DNA of 24,766 nt from Stentor coeruleus (taxonomy: Eukaryota; Ciliophora; Heterotrichea; Heterotrichida; Stentoridae): positions 1 to 24,766 of the forward strand of contig MPUH01001070.1 in the NCBI GenBank assembly GCA_001970955.1, written 5' to 3'. A program made the translations under genes and the position numbers. Position 1 is the stretch's first letter. The number at the start of each line of letters is the position of its first letter. Below the pieces are notes generated by a model, which was not told the DNA's origin, made no database searches, and worked only from the letters and a program-made list of their open reading frames with translations. This document shows, one piece after another, positions 1 through 9,937 of this stretch.

Positions 1-259
1 ACACATAAAGTAATTAGTATCATTCATATATCAAACACCCATAAAAGTAAGAGTTTGCATGCCTATCTCAAAGACATAATAAAATTAATATTATAAGTCA
101 TTATTGTAGACTTTATCCCAACTTCAAATCCCAATAAAAATAACCACAATAATTATTCAAACCTAAAATCTATACCTTATCTAACACCTATTTTCCAATA
201 AAACCCCCAAAAAAGCTCATCTCTTCCAATCATTAAAATCCCAAAAACCCTAATACAAA
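1..259. other. Intergenic 5' flank of the DUF4392 gene
   Basis: No ORF or RNA gene is recognised. The stretch is AT-rich, and among its G/C bases C strongly outnumbers G on the plus strand. That is the composition seen upstream of the other plus-strand genes here, so it is read as the 5' flank of the gene starting at 260. The bases just before the ATG are A-rich. No defined promoter motif can be supported. Confidence 0.5.
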
Positions 260-1097
260 ATGGAAAATATCTGCATAAGAATCGAAGAAAGAGTCCAACA
301 AGATGAGGGTAACCGAGGAATAAAATCATTAATCCCTCCATCCCCTCAGCTTTTCTTAGCCTGTTCCAATCTCTTAACCTGTCATACCATCGGCATTCTC
401 ACGGGTTTCCCTTGTCTTTTCAACAATCCAATAAAAATCGAAACAGATGGTCTAGCCGGAGCTCTCGCATTATCAATATCCCCTCATATCCTCGGTATAT
501 CCTCAACAATCCTCATCGATGAAGAATTTTTGCCTATAATTCAACCTCTAATATCTTATCATAATACCGAGTTTTCATGTCAAACAAATCTTTCCTCAAG
601 TTTATCCTTATCATTTGATGGAATAATTTCAATAGAACGTGCAGGTCGTGCTGAAGATGGGAATTATTATACAATGAGAGCTTTAAAAATGCCTAATCTA
701 ACAGAATTTGATACTATTTATATGGATTCATATGTTTGTAAAGTAAAAGTTGCTATAGGTGATGGGGGAAATGAAGCAGGTTTAGGTCCTGTAAAAGAAA
801 AAGTTAAAGAGTTTATTAAGAATGGTCAAATTATTGCTAGTAATAGCTATAGTGATTATGTGATTATAAGTTCAGTTAGTACTTGGGGAGGATATGCTTT
901 AGCTAATTGTTTATGTTTAATTGGAGGAGTGGGTGTTGTAGTTTCTGAAGAATCTGAAGAAAAAGTTACGAGGAAAATTATGGAAATTGGTATATGTGAT
1001 GGAATTACTGGGATGACAAGTATGGGTGTTGATGGACTTAGATGAAGATACAGTAGAGTTTATTAGGGATATAATTAAAATAGGAAGAGGGGAGTAG
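260..1097 (+). CDS. D-glutamate cyclase-like protein (DUF4392 family)
   Basis: The protein resembles the C-terminal domain of mitochondrial D-glutamate cyclase (DGLUCY), which converts D-glutamate to 5-oxo-D-proline, and free-standing bacterial DUF4392 proteins. Motifs seen in order: TGFP (48-51), ETDG..GALAL (61-71), IERAGRAEDGNYY (125-137), IGDGGNEAGLG (166-176), WGGYALA (209-215) and VDGL (257-260). The uninterrupted frame runs from 260 to a TGA at 1043-1045 (261 aa). It stops directly after VDGL, where the family usually continues with a short helical tail. The +1 frame from 1041 to a TAG at 1095-1097 encodes 18 residues (DEDTVEFIRDIIKI...) that look like this tail. The feature end therefore includes them. 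The junction could be a 16-nt intron (1026-1041), a +1 frameshift at CTT-A, or an indel. There is no N-terminal extension or clear mitochondrial targeting sequence. Family assignment is firm; the exact substrate is inferred. Confidence 0.82.
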
Positions 1098-1257
1098 TTT
1101 TATAATAAAAAGTTATATAAAATATATGATTATAAACTTTGATTAGAGAGGTTTTATGTTGAAATAAAGGGTGTTTATAGGAATGTGTATATATTTTTTT
1201 TTTGGATATTAAATGCTTTAGGTTTATAAATTGAAAATTTTATTGTGAAATTATAAT

Positions 1258-2499
1258 ATGGACAATATCGCACTTCGGAATTGTTCAGAATATCTCAGTA
1301 AAGCTCTAACATTAAAACTAGTTTCGATTAATTCTCCAGAAATCAAAGATCTCTTGAAAATCTATTCAAATCTTATTGACCATTATGATTTTATAGTTAA
1401 AATCAAAGTAAAATCTCTTGGCTGCCTCTGTTTGCATTGTGGGGTTTATATAAACAGTAAAGATCTCTCACAGTCAATAAACCTCCAATGCGCAGAAAAA
1501 CATTATTTTTGTGGAAAAGAATGTATAAAAAGACATGCGTTAATGTCAACAAATCTAACTTTACTTGATTTGCATTATGTTAGATGTCCAGGATGTTTTA
1601 TCCCAATATCTATAAAAATCATAGAAAAAGCATTTGATGGGAAATTAGAAAGTTTACAACAAGATGCATGTGACCGGGCGCTCAAATCTTTACTTGATGA
1701 GGATTCAAAAGCAATGATTTTCCAGTCTAAATTTTCATGCGAAATATGTTTTATGGAATACAATATAGAACAAGGGATAACTTTGAATTGTGATCATAGG
1801 TTTTGTGAGGAATGTTTACGTCAGCATATATCAATGCTTATTGATACTGCACAAGTTACTGATGATATGCTAAAATGCCCAAAATGTCCTGAGCCCATAA
1901 GCGTTTACGAAATCGAAGATGTAGCAGGGCCTGAACTCTTCAAAAAATACGAGAAATTCCGCCTTAGATCCATGAAAATAGACGAACTTGACGACAACGA
2001 AATCCTTTTTCATTGTCCTGGCAACGACTGCGAGTATATCTGCATAGTAGAAAAAAGTGACAATAACTTCGAATGTCCAAAATGCAAACACAAATGTTGC
2101 CCATTATGTAAAGAAGATTCACATAAAAATTCAAGTTGTGATGAATACAAACAATGGAAAAAAGAAAATTCTGAAGTTGACAAGCTTTTCAATCAACTTT
2201 TAGAAAAAGAAGGTCTTTTAAGATGTCCAGAATGTGAAGCTGTAGTTCAAAGAATATCAGGTTGTCAATATATGGTCTGTAGTTCTAGTGAATGTAGAGG
2301 TAAAACTTTTTTTTGTTATGATTGTGGGATTAAGCTTGAAGGAGATCATGCACCTCATGAATGTAAACCAAGATGGAAAAATCAAAATCAATTAGGTGGA
2401 GTTATTGATCCAGTTGGAATTTTTGGGGGTTTTGGGGTTTTTAATGTTATACCTCAAAGACAAAGAAAACCTAGAGGAAGGCCAAGAAGAAAAAAATAA
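1258..2499 (+). CDS. RBR-type E3 ubiquitin ligase with extra N-terminal RING-like finger
   Basis: 413 aa. RBR ligases receive ubiquitin from an E2 through RING1 and form a thioester on a RING2 cysteine before transfer to substrate. RING1 spans about 161-210 (C161, C164, C178, H180, C183, C186, C207, C210). The IBR spans about 253-294 (C253, C258, C273, C276, C281, C284, H289, C294). RING2 spans about 323-369, with the predicted catalytic cysteine C336 in RISGC. A second RING-like pattern precedes these at 58-113 (C58, C61, C78, H82, C85, C89, C110, C113). Both fingers end in CPxCxxPIS, suggesting an internal duplication. The C-terminus is glycine-rich (380-393) and then very basic; RKPRGRPRRKK resembles an AT-hook, so chromatin association is possible. 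Class identity is clear. The substrate is unknown and orthology to ARIH, parkin or RNF14 is not resolved. Confidence 0.93.
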   Translation: MDNIALRNCSEYLSKALTLKLVSINSPEIKDLLKIYSNLIDHYDFIVKIKVKSLGCLCLHCGVYINSKDLSQSINLQCAEKHYFCGKECIKRHALMSTNLTLLDLHYVRCPGCFIPISIKIIEKAFDGKLESLQQDACDRALKSLLDEDSKAMIFQSKFSCEICFMEYNIEQGITLNCDHRFCEECLRQHISMLIDTAQVTDDMLKCPKCPEPISVYEIEDVAGPELFKKYEKFRLRSMKIDELDDNEILFHCPGNDCEYICIVEKSDNNFECPKCKHKCCPLCKEDSHKNSSCDEYKQWKKENSEVDKLFNQLLEKEGLLRCPECEAVVQRISGCQYMVCSSSECRGKTFFCYDCGIKLEGDHAPHECKPRWKNQNQLGGVIDPVGIFGGFGVFNVIPQRQRKPRGRPRRKK

Positions 2500-2639
2500 G
2501 ATGTGTAATATGTTGTCTTGAATTTTTTTTTATGTTTTAATTGATGATGTTTTATAAGATTTTCAGGTTGTTGATTAATTTATGATTTTATTATGGGGTT
2601 GTGCATTTAAATTACCCTTGCCGTTAAGGAATTTTATAA

Positions 2640-3782
2640 ATGGATTCGAACTATTTTCAACGTTCAGACTATTTGGATTCTCGGGTGAAATATATGCTTA
2701 TAGATACTTTTGTTAAGAAAGATTGTTTGGACCAGAGTTTTTCTCATTCAAGCTATAAATGTGAGGAAACTTCATTTGAAAAACCCTGTTTTGTTGACTT
2801 AAACTCAAGCGAAATCTTACTTTCCATACCACCTTTAATAAAATCCGAAAACCCAACCCGACCAAATTCTTCCTGCAGCCAAAAATCAGTTTCTTTTCAA
2901 GTCTCTAAATTTCACGATCCTAGTCTTTCTGAAACCTACCACACAGCCATAACAAACATATCTCTAAAAACCTTAAAATCTTTAGAAAAATATCCTAACA
3001 ACGACAACCTTGAATGCCTTCTTTATAGTTTTTTAATAATATACACAAGTATTAAAAACAATAAAGATATACTTAAAAATATAGTTCTAATGAGATCTAA
3101 ATCTTTTACTATTTTTAAAAATTTCTTAACAATTCCTGATAAATTCATTAAAAGCATAAAACTTATACCAAAAAACATAAGACAAAAAAAAATAAGCTTG
3201 ACTGATTTGAAGAAATCTTTAGCTTGGTTTAATATGGTTTCATTAGAAAACCTTGGAGAATATTTATATATTTATGATTTTATTAAAGAAACTTTAGTTT
3301 ATTCAAGGAAATTCTATTGTGTGTCTATAGTTTTTAATGATCACAAATTGCCTTTAGGGAATAAAGATAATAAGCTTTTGAATTGTGTGGAAAAAAACCA
3401 TTTGTATTTGAAAAACATAGGGAAAATAAATGAAGTCGTTGGAAGGTTTAATGAGAGTATTGAGGAAGTTGATGAAAACACTTTAAGGCCGCCACAGAGT
3501 TCGAAGAGGCCTTTAAAAAACCCGAAATTGTGTTTGTTTACGAATAAGTTAAAGGAAAAAAACACGTTTTTTTTGATGAGTTCGAGGATTGTTCAGAAGA
3601 ATAAGGAAGGGTTTGCTAGGTTCTGGTTGAAAAATGAGGAAAAGTATAAGAAAGTGACGGAAAATAAAATCAAACAGGTACTGGATGTATTTCAAGACTT
3701 TCAAACTTGGGCTGGGCATGAAATAACTGGAGAAGGAGCTAAAATTGTCCAACAAGACATAGCAGCTAAATTAGCTGAATAA
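2640..3782 (+). CDS. Hypothetical protein, 380 aa, unrecognised
   Basis: A long open frame from an ATG in an AT-only context (TTTATAAATGG) to TAA, between the RBR gene and the convergent TTLL gene (13 bp between stops). I recognise no family. The N-terminal 80 residues are rich in Ser and acidic residues and look disordered. Residues about 100-230 are Leu/Ile/Lys-rich and probably helical. Residues about 280-300 form a Pro/Lys-rich linker (RPPQSSKRPLKNPK). The C-terminal about 70 residues are charged and helical and end in an Ala-rich stretch. No signal peptide, membrane segment or metal-binding cluster is visible. Base composition shifts from C-rich at the 5' end to G/T-rich at the 3' end, as in other genes here, which supports its being real. 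Confidence 0.75.
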   Translation: MDSNYFQRSDYLDSRVKYMLIDTFVKKDCLDQSFSHSSYKCEETSFEKPCFVDLNSSEILLSIPPLIKSENPTRPNSSCSQKSVSFQVSKFHDPSLSETYHTAITNISLKTLKSLEKYPNNDNLECLLYSFLIIYTSIKNNKDILKNIVLMRSKSFTIFKNFLTIPDKFIKSIKLIPKNIRQKKISLTDLKKSLAWFNMVSLENLGEYLYIYDFIKETLVYSRKFYCVSIVFNDHKLPLGNKDNKLLNCVEKNHLYLKNIGKINEVVGRFNESIEEVDENTLRPPQSSKRPLKNPKLCLFTNKLKEKNTFFLMSSRIVQKNKEGFARFWLKNEEKYKKVTENKIKQVLDVFQDFQTWAGHEITGEGAKIVQQDIAAKLAE

Positions 3783-3795
3783 ATATATTTAAGCT

Positions 3796-6600
3796 TTACT
3801 TAGCAGAAAAAGAGCTATCTGGGGTCTCGAAAGCTTTCCCATAGATTTTAAAAAGGTTTTTCTTTGATATCATTGGGGAAAATCTCCTTGTTATAGTTTT
3901 CTTCTCTTTTGTAGTATACAGAATAGAGTCTATCATTTTACTAGACTCAATTTTGCTGAAATATGCATCTTGAAGTGATAAAAATGAATCGTCAGCAGAC
4001 TCGGTTTTATCTCCACATCTTTTGCTGTAATAAAAACATTTAAACGCTTTGTCAAGTTCTAGTTTATCTTTATCTTCAGTACGTTTTAAGCTTTTTGCCC
4101 TATCAAAATCAGATCTTAGTCTTGAACCATCTTTTAAAAAGGGTTTTTTTTTCTCTTGTTGACGTTTTTTTTTAATAATTTCATTTTTCTTTATCAGTTG
4201 TTCTTGTTGTTTGATTTTGAATTCTTGGATGACTTTCAATTCCTCAGCTTTTTTTAGTTTTATTAAAAGGGCGTGACGTTTTTCTTCAATTAATTTATCT
4301 TCTATTGTCCTACTGAATTTGTTTTGTTTTTTTAGGTCGTTGATTTTGTCTTTACGTATTTCTTCATAACGTTTTTTTATGTATTCTTCAGCTTTTTGTT
4401 TTTTTTCATTAAGTTTCTGTTTATGGTGTTCAGCTTGTTTTTTCTTTTCCACATCTTCCTCTTCTTTTTTAATTTTATCCCTCTCCATTTTCATTCTAAT
4501 ATCATCCCTCCTAGCCATATTCGTATCTTCCAATTGTTTTTTCACCTCAAAAAGAAACTGATTTTCTAACCCTCCAGGAAAAACATGTAACCCACTAATA
4601 GCTTTGCCAACCAACCCAGCTAAAAATTCCCAATCCCCTAAACTATATTCCTGATTAAGCAATCTATTAATCTCTTCAGCTTTTTCTTTTTTTTCCTCAA
4701 TACCCATCATTTCTTTAGCCATTTTAACCAAACACAAAATCCCCCCTTCAACCATAATTTTCTCTTTAACCCATTTATGTTCTCTACTTTTTCCAGGTAT
4801 ATAAATCCCTTTAGTAGGACTACAACAAAACCCTAAAAGTCCTTTTATTGCAATATCTTTAAGCCCTTCACATTTTGAACAAAGGGCTAGGTTTACTAAA
4901 ATCCCAACAAAACCTTTTTTAACAACTTCTTTTCTAAATCTCATGTTATGCCCAGCTAAAATCATCCCTTCTATAAGGGCAATTTGTGTATTTACTTGAA
5001 TATTCTCTGAGTTTATTAAAGAAAATATACTGTTTATGTGATCTGGGTCAGATAAAGATGCTGCTCCGTAACTTGAAGCTAGAAGTTGTAGGGCTTGTAA
5101 GCTTTTGTTTAATTGATCTTCACTTAGAAGTTCCCAGTTACTAATTTGGCTTATGACTCTTGAGGTTATTTCTGAGAATTCGAAGATTTCTTGGGTGGAT
5201 GAGTTTTCGAGAATATGTTTTACGGTTTGAAGAAGGTCTTTTACTATAGGTTTTGGCTGGTCGTCATCATTTTTAGATGTGGTGTATTGCTTGCACATAG
5301 GGACTTGGGCTAGTTCTGGTATTGGGTAAATTTGAGTTGAGTAGTTTTGGCGTTTATTAGCACCTTCTTTACTGAAACAAGACCCATGCTCAGCGTAAAG
5401 GAGCTCGAAATCGTTTTCAGTCCTTTCTTTAGGGAATTTAGCTGGGATAAAATGGTCTAAAGTGATTTCTAGCATATCGTCCAGCATACATGGCAATAGT
5501 TTTTCTATATACTCATTTGGAACTCCTAAATAAGGGTTTGTATTAGCTTCAATAAGCCACACCCTAAAATCCTCATCAATCAAAAAGTCAAACCCCAGAA
5601 GTTCAAAAACCGTCTTTCTTTTACTTTTATGCATAGTTTTTTTCCCACTTAAATACGTATCAATCATTAAATCTTTCATTCTTGGAACAAATTGTTCTTC
5701 AAAATTAAGTTTAAACTGAGGAAATTCATTATCGAGATACTCTTGAAAGTCTTGAAAGCTTAAAGTGTTTCCTTTTTCAAACATCCCATAATTATCCCCA
5801 TATTTTTGTAAGCAGTTATTAGTTAAGTGAATATAAGTATCAGTTGCTTGAGTATCATATTCTGATGAAGATGTACGTAAATACCCATGTTTATAATAAA
5901 AAAACTCATGTTTCCCAGTTGCTAAAGCCCAAACCCGAATATCGAATTTCCTACCTTTAAAAAGCAAAGGTTTTTCTATATATTTTTGTATTACCCATAA
6001 CGAATTTATTGGTTTTGATTTAAAACTCTTCATTATTTCCTTTAAAGTACGACATACTTCTATACCTTTTCCTTGATTTAAAGCTGCTGGTTTAATAAGC
6101 CACATGTTTTTTTCACAATGCTTAGCTGGGGTACGTTCTTTATTTGAATGCATACCTCCTTCAAATCCAAAAACTAGTTTGTATGAGTTTCCTATTTCAT
6201 TAAAACGATTAATAAACATTTGGTATTCAAGATCTTCGTAATTTGCAGTTATTATAAAAGATGTGGGGATTGAGTCATGAACATGATAAGAATTTTGTAA
6301 GGCTAATTCATGATTTGTGTAATAAGTTCTAAGGCTTCTTATTAGACCTGTTTTTGTTGTAATTTCACGATTGTTTTCGAGATGGTTGTGGATTATTGGC
6401 CCGAAGCCTTGCATGAAAAGTTCATCTAGAAAATTATATTCCTAGCTTTGTATTACTTTTGCTAATAAAAGCACTGGCTTCCATATGAAGTTCATTTTAA
6501 GGTCAGAGGTCTCGCTTTCAACCCAATTACCTCGTTTATCTAGTAAGGGTTTTAAAAACATTCGTCCGTTGTTGCCTGGAAAAATAACATATTTGTTCAT
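3796..6600 (-). CDS. Tubulin tyrosine ligase-like (TTLL) protein with ARM-like and coiled-coil C-terminus
   Basis: TTLL enzymes add Tyr, Glu or Gly to tubulin or other proteins using an ATP-grasp fold. The uninterrupted frame begins at 6414, but the same frame is open upstream to an ATG at 6600, apart from one TAG. That TAG ends a perfect 15-nt GT-AG intron (6442-6456). Splicing gives a 929-aa protein whose new N-terminus (FPGNNGR...NFIWKP...) matches the usual TTLL start. Motifs in spliced numbering: KPAALNQGKGIEV (about 165-177), the GRKFDIRVW region (about 211-219), HLTNN (about 253-257), and the Mg/ATP segment VWLIEANTNP with E346 and N348. Downstream are helical repeats resembling armadillo repeats (about 430-620), then a Lys/Glu-rich coiled coil (about 690-880) that could target microtubules. 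Catalytic residues look intact. Whether it is a glutamylase, glycylase or ligase cannot be told from motifs. The coding-strand 5' flank is C-rich, consistent with this start. Confidence 0.92.
6442..6456 (-). other. 15-nt intron in the TTLL gene
   Basis: On the minus strand the segment reads GTAATACAAAGCTAG: 15 nt, phase 0, with a TAG as its last codon. Removing it joins two parts of one frame that together form a complete TTLL N-terminus. Introns of 15-16 nt are characteristic of heterotrich ciliates such as Stentor (established knowledge). Without splicing, translation would end after 52 residues. Confidence 0.85.
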
Positions 6601-7597
6601 ATTTTATATATGAAGATTAATAAATATTCAAGAATACAAACGTATTTTATATTGTTTAAAAGTACTCATAAGAACTCAAAGCTTTAGAGTTTTTTGTAAC
6701 GAGAAGGATTTTTAAATTAGATATGGAAATATATCGATTTTGCGAGAAAAGGAATATCGTGATTTATTTGAAAATATGAAGAATTTAGTGGAAGGTTGAG
6801 AAATTATTCAAGAAGGTTTGGGGAAATAATAAGATTAGGTTGTAAGGGAAATATTGTAAAGTAAATACCTTTATTTTTTTAATTTTATATCTTCAGCAGC
6901 TTGAAATTGCCAATTATATAAACTCAAAAGTAATTTTTATTATAAAATCCCATAAATCTTATCCAAAAAATCCTCATTAAAAACTTATCTCATTCTCTAC
7001 ACTAAAAAACCCTAATGTAAATTATGACTTTTAATACAAAATCCTAATAAAACAAAAGGAAGCAATTTTCTTATAAACTTTTCTAACCAACCTAAAATAT
7101 CCTCTAATAATTCTCCTAATCTAAAAAACCCATATAAATCAAATCATAAATTACAATCATATCTATTCTATATTATAGTTTCTAATATATATTCAAAATC
7201 CTTAAACACATTAACCCTAGACTAAATCCTTATCATCATCCTTCCAAATAAAAAATCTAACTCAAAACCTAATCTTAAAAGTCTAACATCCTTAATCCAA
7301 CAACAAACAGACCTTAAAAATACAAGACTCGACTATAAAAAATTCAAAAATACCAACAAAAATTGAAACTTATCAAAATTATACCTTAACATCCTTTTAT
7401 ACAAATACCTAAAGGTGAATATACATATACAAACATACGAAAAATGCTTATTTTAATCCTTTACAAATAACTATTAGTCATTGTCAAGATAATGGGTAAT
7501 CATATATAAAAGGAGAAAACGGTAAATGCATATGTAAAGGTAGAAAAAAGCAATCAGTAAAATTTATTAACCCAAGTTATTTAAAATCTCTTTACGG
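6601..7597. other. Non-coding region upstream of the TTLL gene
   Basis: No credible ORF or RNA gene is seen in about 1 kb. The plus strand is G/T-rich at 6660-6860, which is C-rich on the TTLL coding strand and fits a 5' flank. It changes to A/C-rich at about 6900-7440, which fits the 3' flank of the small minus-strand ORF at 7598-7804. The 7490-7560 stretch has a few GT...AG spacings of 17-18 nt, but no coding frame adjoins them. Confidence 0.45.
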
Positions 7598-7804
7598 CTA
7601 AAATTTGTCGTCGTTGTCTTGTTTGCACTGAGGAGTTGGCGAATTAAAGAAATTTCTTTTATGCTCCTTTTGCTGGGCTAGTTCTTTAAGGGTTTCCGCG
7701 AAGTCTTCGCTCAGTTGAGCTTTGACGAACTTATGCTCATTGCCTTGATATAGAAAACATAGTGAAACATTGCGTCTTGTTCTTTGGACTGTTGAATTTT
7801 GCAT
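7598..7804 (-). CDS. Small hypothetical protein, 68 aa
   Basis: An ATG-to-TAG frame with an in-frame TAA immediately upstream of the ATG, so the start is fixed if the gene is real. It is visibly richer in G and C than the AT-rich DNA on both sides, which is the main argument for coding. The product is hydrophilic (a basic N-terminus with RTRRN, a central Glu/Gln/Lys-rich helix-like stretch, an acidic end) with two isolated Cys and no recognisable motif. Surrounding strand composition fits a minus-strand gene. It could instead be a chance ORF or a fragment of a decayed gene; no relative is recognised. Confidence 0.42.
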   Translation of the reverse strand: MQNSTVQRTRRNVSLCFLYQGNEHKFVKAQLSEDFAETLKELAQQKEHKRNFFNSPTPQCKQDNDDKF

Positions 7805-8137
7805 TTAACTATTATTAATAAAGTAAAAAAGGAACAGAAAATATGCTTAGAGTAAAAGGAATAATACAACTTTTGCCGGTAAATATAAAAATTCGATATT
7901 TACTACTAATACGGAAATATAAAACCTTTATACAAGCATTCTAATCTTCATAGTTCAGATTTTATTTTGGGAAAAAAAATTTTTTTGATTAAGAATTTCC
8001 TATAAGATTTTATCTTTTTATAAAACACATAACTCCTTAATTTTTTTATACAAAAACAAACACTTCTATATTAAAATCCGATTTCTATAAGTTTTGCAAT
8101 ATTCTATTGACATCAGGATGTTTATACTAAATATAAA
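7805..8137. other. Intergenic region between divergent ORFs
   Basis: AT-rich with homopolymer runs (poly-A/T around 7970-7990 and 8040). It lies between the starts of the small minus-strand ORF and the plus-strand gene at 8138, so it should hold both promoters. Nothing specific is recognised beyond an AT-only context before the ATG at 8138. Confidence 0.4.
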
Positions 8138-9937
8138 ATGGAGAGTTTTAAATGCTTTTATTATACTTGTGCTGAATCACCAGAGTTATTATGCCAATGT
8201 GACTTTCCTCCAATTTATATATGTAGACATCATCAAGAATTCTATAAATCCATACAAAGTAACCACAATATCAAAACTATCCCAAATACTTTTCATATAA
8301 CTTCATCAAAATACAGGATAAAAATATCAGACAAATTGTACTCATCACAAAAATACTTTTTAGCCCCAGGTTCAGGATTAATGAATTTTTATAAGTTTGA
8401 AGTATCCACAGTATCACTTACAGAAGATTATAAGTCTGCTTTTAATAGCATGGCTAGAATCCTTATCTCGCAGATAATGAGAATTCCTAGAGGAAATACT
8501 CAAGAAATTATAAAAGAAGTTCATGCTTTTGTCCAAGCTATGAAAGAAATTGTCAAAAATATTTATTTAAATGAAAATGATATCGCAAAAACTCTTTCAA
8601 TGCATTTTGATGAAATGCATTCCAAAATCGAATCTAAAATTATAAGGCTTATTGAGAATCTTATTAAAACACTAGTCAAAAACAACCTTATGAAAGAAAC
8701 ATCAGGAATCTTCTTTAAGAAATCCGTATTCGAACTAAAAGAGCAGTTTTTTTCAAATATCCTAATCACAGGGTTCGATGAAAGTAACATTATCAACAAC
8801 TTTTTAAGTGTTTTTAAGTGTTTTTTCATTAACGAAGACGCTCTTATGAAGTATTTATACGAGTTTCAATCAAATTATTATATTTATTACAGAAATACTA
8901 CTGAAATATGCAAACTAAGAATGCTTGGGTATATTTTGAATATATATGAAAATATAGAGTATCAAATCATCGTAGTTTATAAGCCAACTTCAAATTTTGA
9001 TAAAGAGACTCAGACGATTATCCCTGAATGGATTTATACTTATAGTGCTTTAATGAAAAAAGAACCTGTTGAAGTAGCACAATGCATAGAAGTAGCTCCA
9101 AATGAAAATCTTGTATTACTTCATTTTAAAAACAGTTCTATTTATAGCCTTTTTCTTATATCAGAACTCTCTTCTTATCCTATTATGGACTTTCAAGCTG
9201 CTGATGTTATTATTGCCTCAGGGTCAACAAAATATGATTTGGTTATTATACAGAATTTTTATGGTGATAAACCTAGTAAGTATTTGTTGTGTAGTATAAC
9301 TGAGTATAAACTTATTAAACAGGATAAAATTTTCATAGAATTAAGACCTTCTGTTTATATAAAAAGCGTTTGTTATATTGATAAAAGTATTATTTTTGTG
9401 ACAACTGATGGAAAAGCTTATATGAAACAATTGAATAATGATAAAAGTTCTTGTTTATTGAATATCGATTTACATCCTAAAGATCAAATTGTAAGTGTCA
9501 GGTATAAACAAAAGCAAAAAATCATATTGATTAAAAGCTTAGAATATGTTTATTTAATGACTAATAATGTGGAAGAAATTTATAGGTTAAAAGTTTCGGG
9601 AAATGATGTAGAAATTGCTGATGATAGTACAGGGACGATGATTTTTTTTTATGAAATTTATGGGAAAAACATGTTTTATTCGATTTTAAGGTTGAAAGAT
9701 ACGGACATTGACAGGCTTGGGTTTTATAATGAAGAAGATACTAATTTCCTTAGAAAGGATACTTCGAAGCTTTTAAGCACTTTAATTCATCTGATAAGCG
9801 ATGAGGATGTAAATGAAGAAAAAAGTGTATATCAAGAATACATCAATAAGAGTTTTTTCCCGATTAGCGTAAAACCTGAAGGGTATATAATAGACGATGA
9901 TAGCGATGTAGATCTAGAATATAGAAAATTTTCTTAA
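8138..9937 (+). CDS. Cys/His-finger protein with beta-rich C-terminal half, 599 aa
   Basis: Specific function not recognised. The first 36 residues hold a compact Cys/His pattern: C6-x4-C11-x7-C19-x-C21-x7-C29-x-H31-H32. It resembles B-box-like zinc-binding modules common at the N-termini of ciliate proteins. Residues about 90-280 are mostly alpha-helical with long amphipathic stretches. Residues about 320-540 alternate short hydrophobic strands with turns (for example IIFVTTDGKAYMKQL, KYDLVIIQNF), consistent with a beta-propeller-like domain, though no canonical WD or Kelch signature is visible. The C-terminus is acidic (IIDDDSDVDLEY). The likely role is a scaffold or ligase-adaptor architecture rather than an enzyme; this is inference. 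The start is the first ATG, which places the Cys cluster at the extreme N-terminus. Confidence 0.78.
   Translation: MESFKCFYYTCAESPELLCQCDFPPIYICRHHQEFYKSIQSNHNIKTIPNTFHITSSKYRIKISDKLYSSQKYFLAPGSGLMNFYKFEVSTVSLTEDYKSAFNSMARILISQIMRIPRGNTQEIIKEVHAFVQAMKEIVKNIYLNENDIAKTLSMHFDEMHSKIESKIIRLIENLIKTLVKNNLMKETSGIFFKKSVFELKEQFFSNILITGFDESNIINNFLSVFKCFFINEDALMKYLYEFQSNYYIYYRNTTEICKLRMLGYILNIYENIEYQIIVVYKPTSNFDKETQTIIPEWIYTYSALMKKEPVEVAQCIEVAPNENLVLLHFKNSSIYSLFLISELSSYPIMDFQAADVIIASGSTKYDLVIIQNFYGDKPSKYLLCSITEYKLIKQDKIFIELRPSVYIKSVCYIDKSIIFVTTDGKAYMKQLNNDKSSCLLNIDLHPKDQIVSVRYKQKQKIILIKSLEYVYLMTNNVEEIYRLKVSGNDVEIADDSTGTMIFFYEIYGKNMFYSILRLKDTDIDRLGFYNEEDTNFLRKDTSKLLSTLIHLISDEDVNEEKSVYQEYINKSFFPISVKPEGYIIDDDSDVDLEYRKFS

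Noticed and set aside
7496..7557. Three GTA...AG spacings of 17, 18 and 18 nt resembling a second intron array
   Set aside because: Lengths miss the 15/16-nt mode, one gap is 9 nt, no coding frame adjoins, and short GT...AG matches are common by chance in such DNA.
9271..9291. 15-nt GT...AG match inside the Cys/His-finger gene
   Set aside because: It is in frame without stops and encodes a natural-looking beta strand (KYLLC); probably chance.
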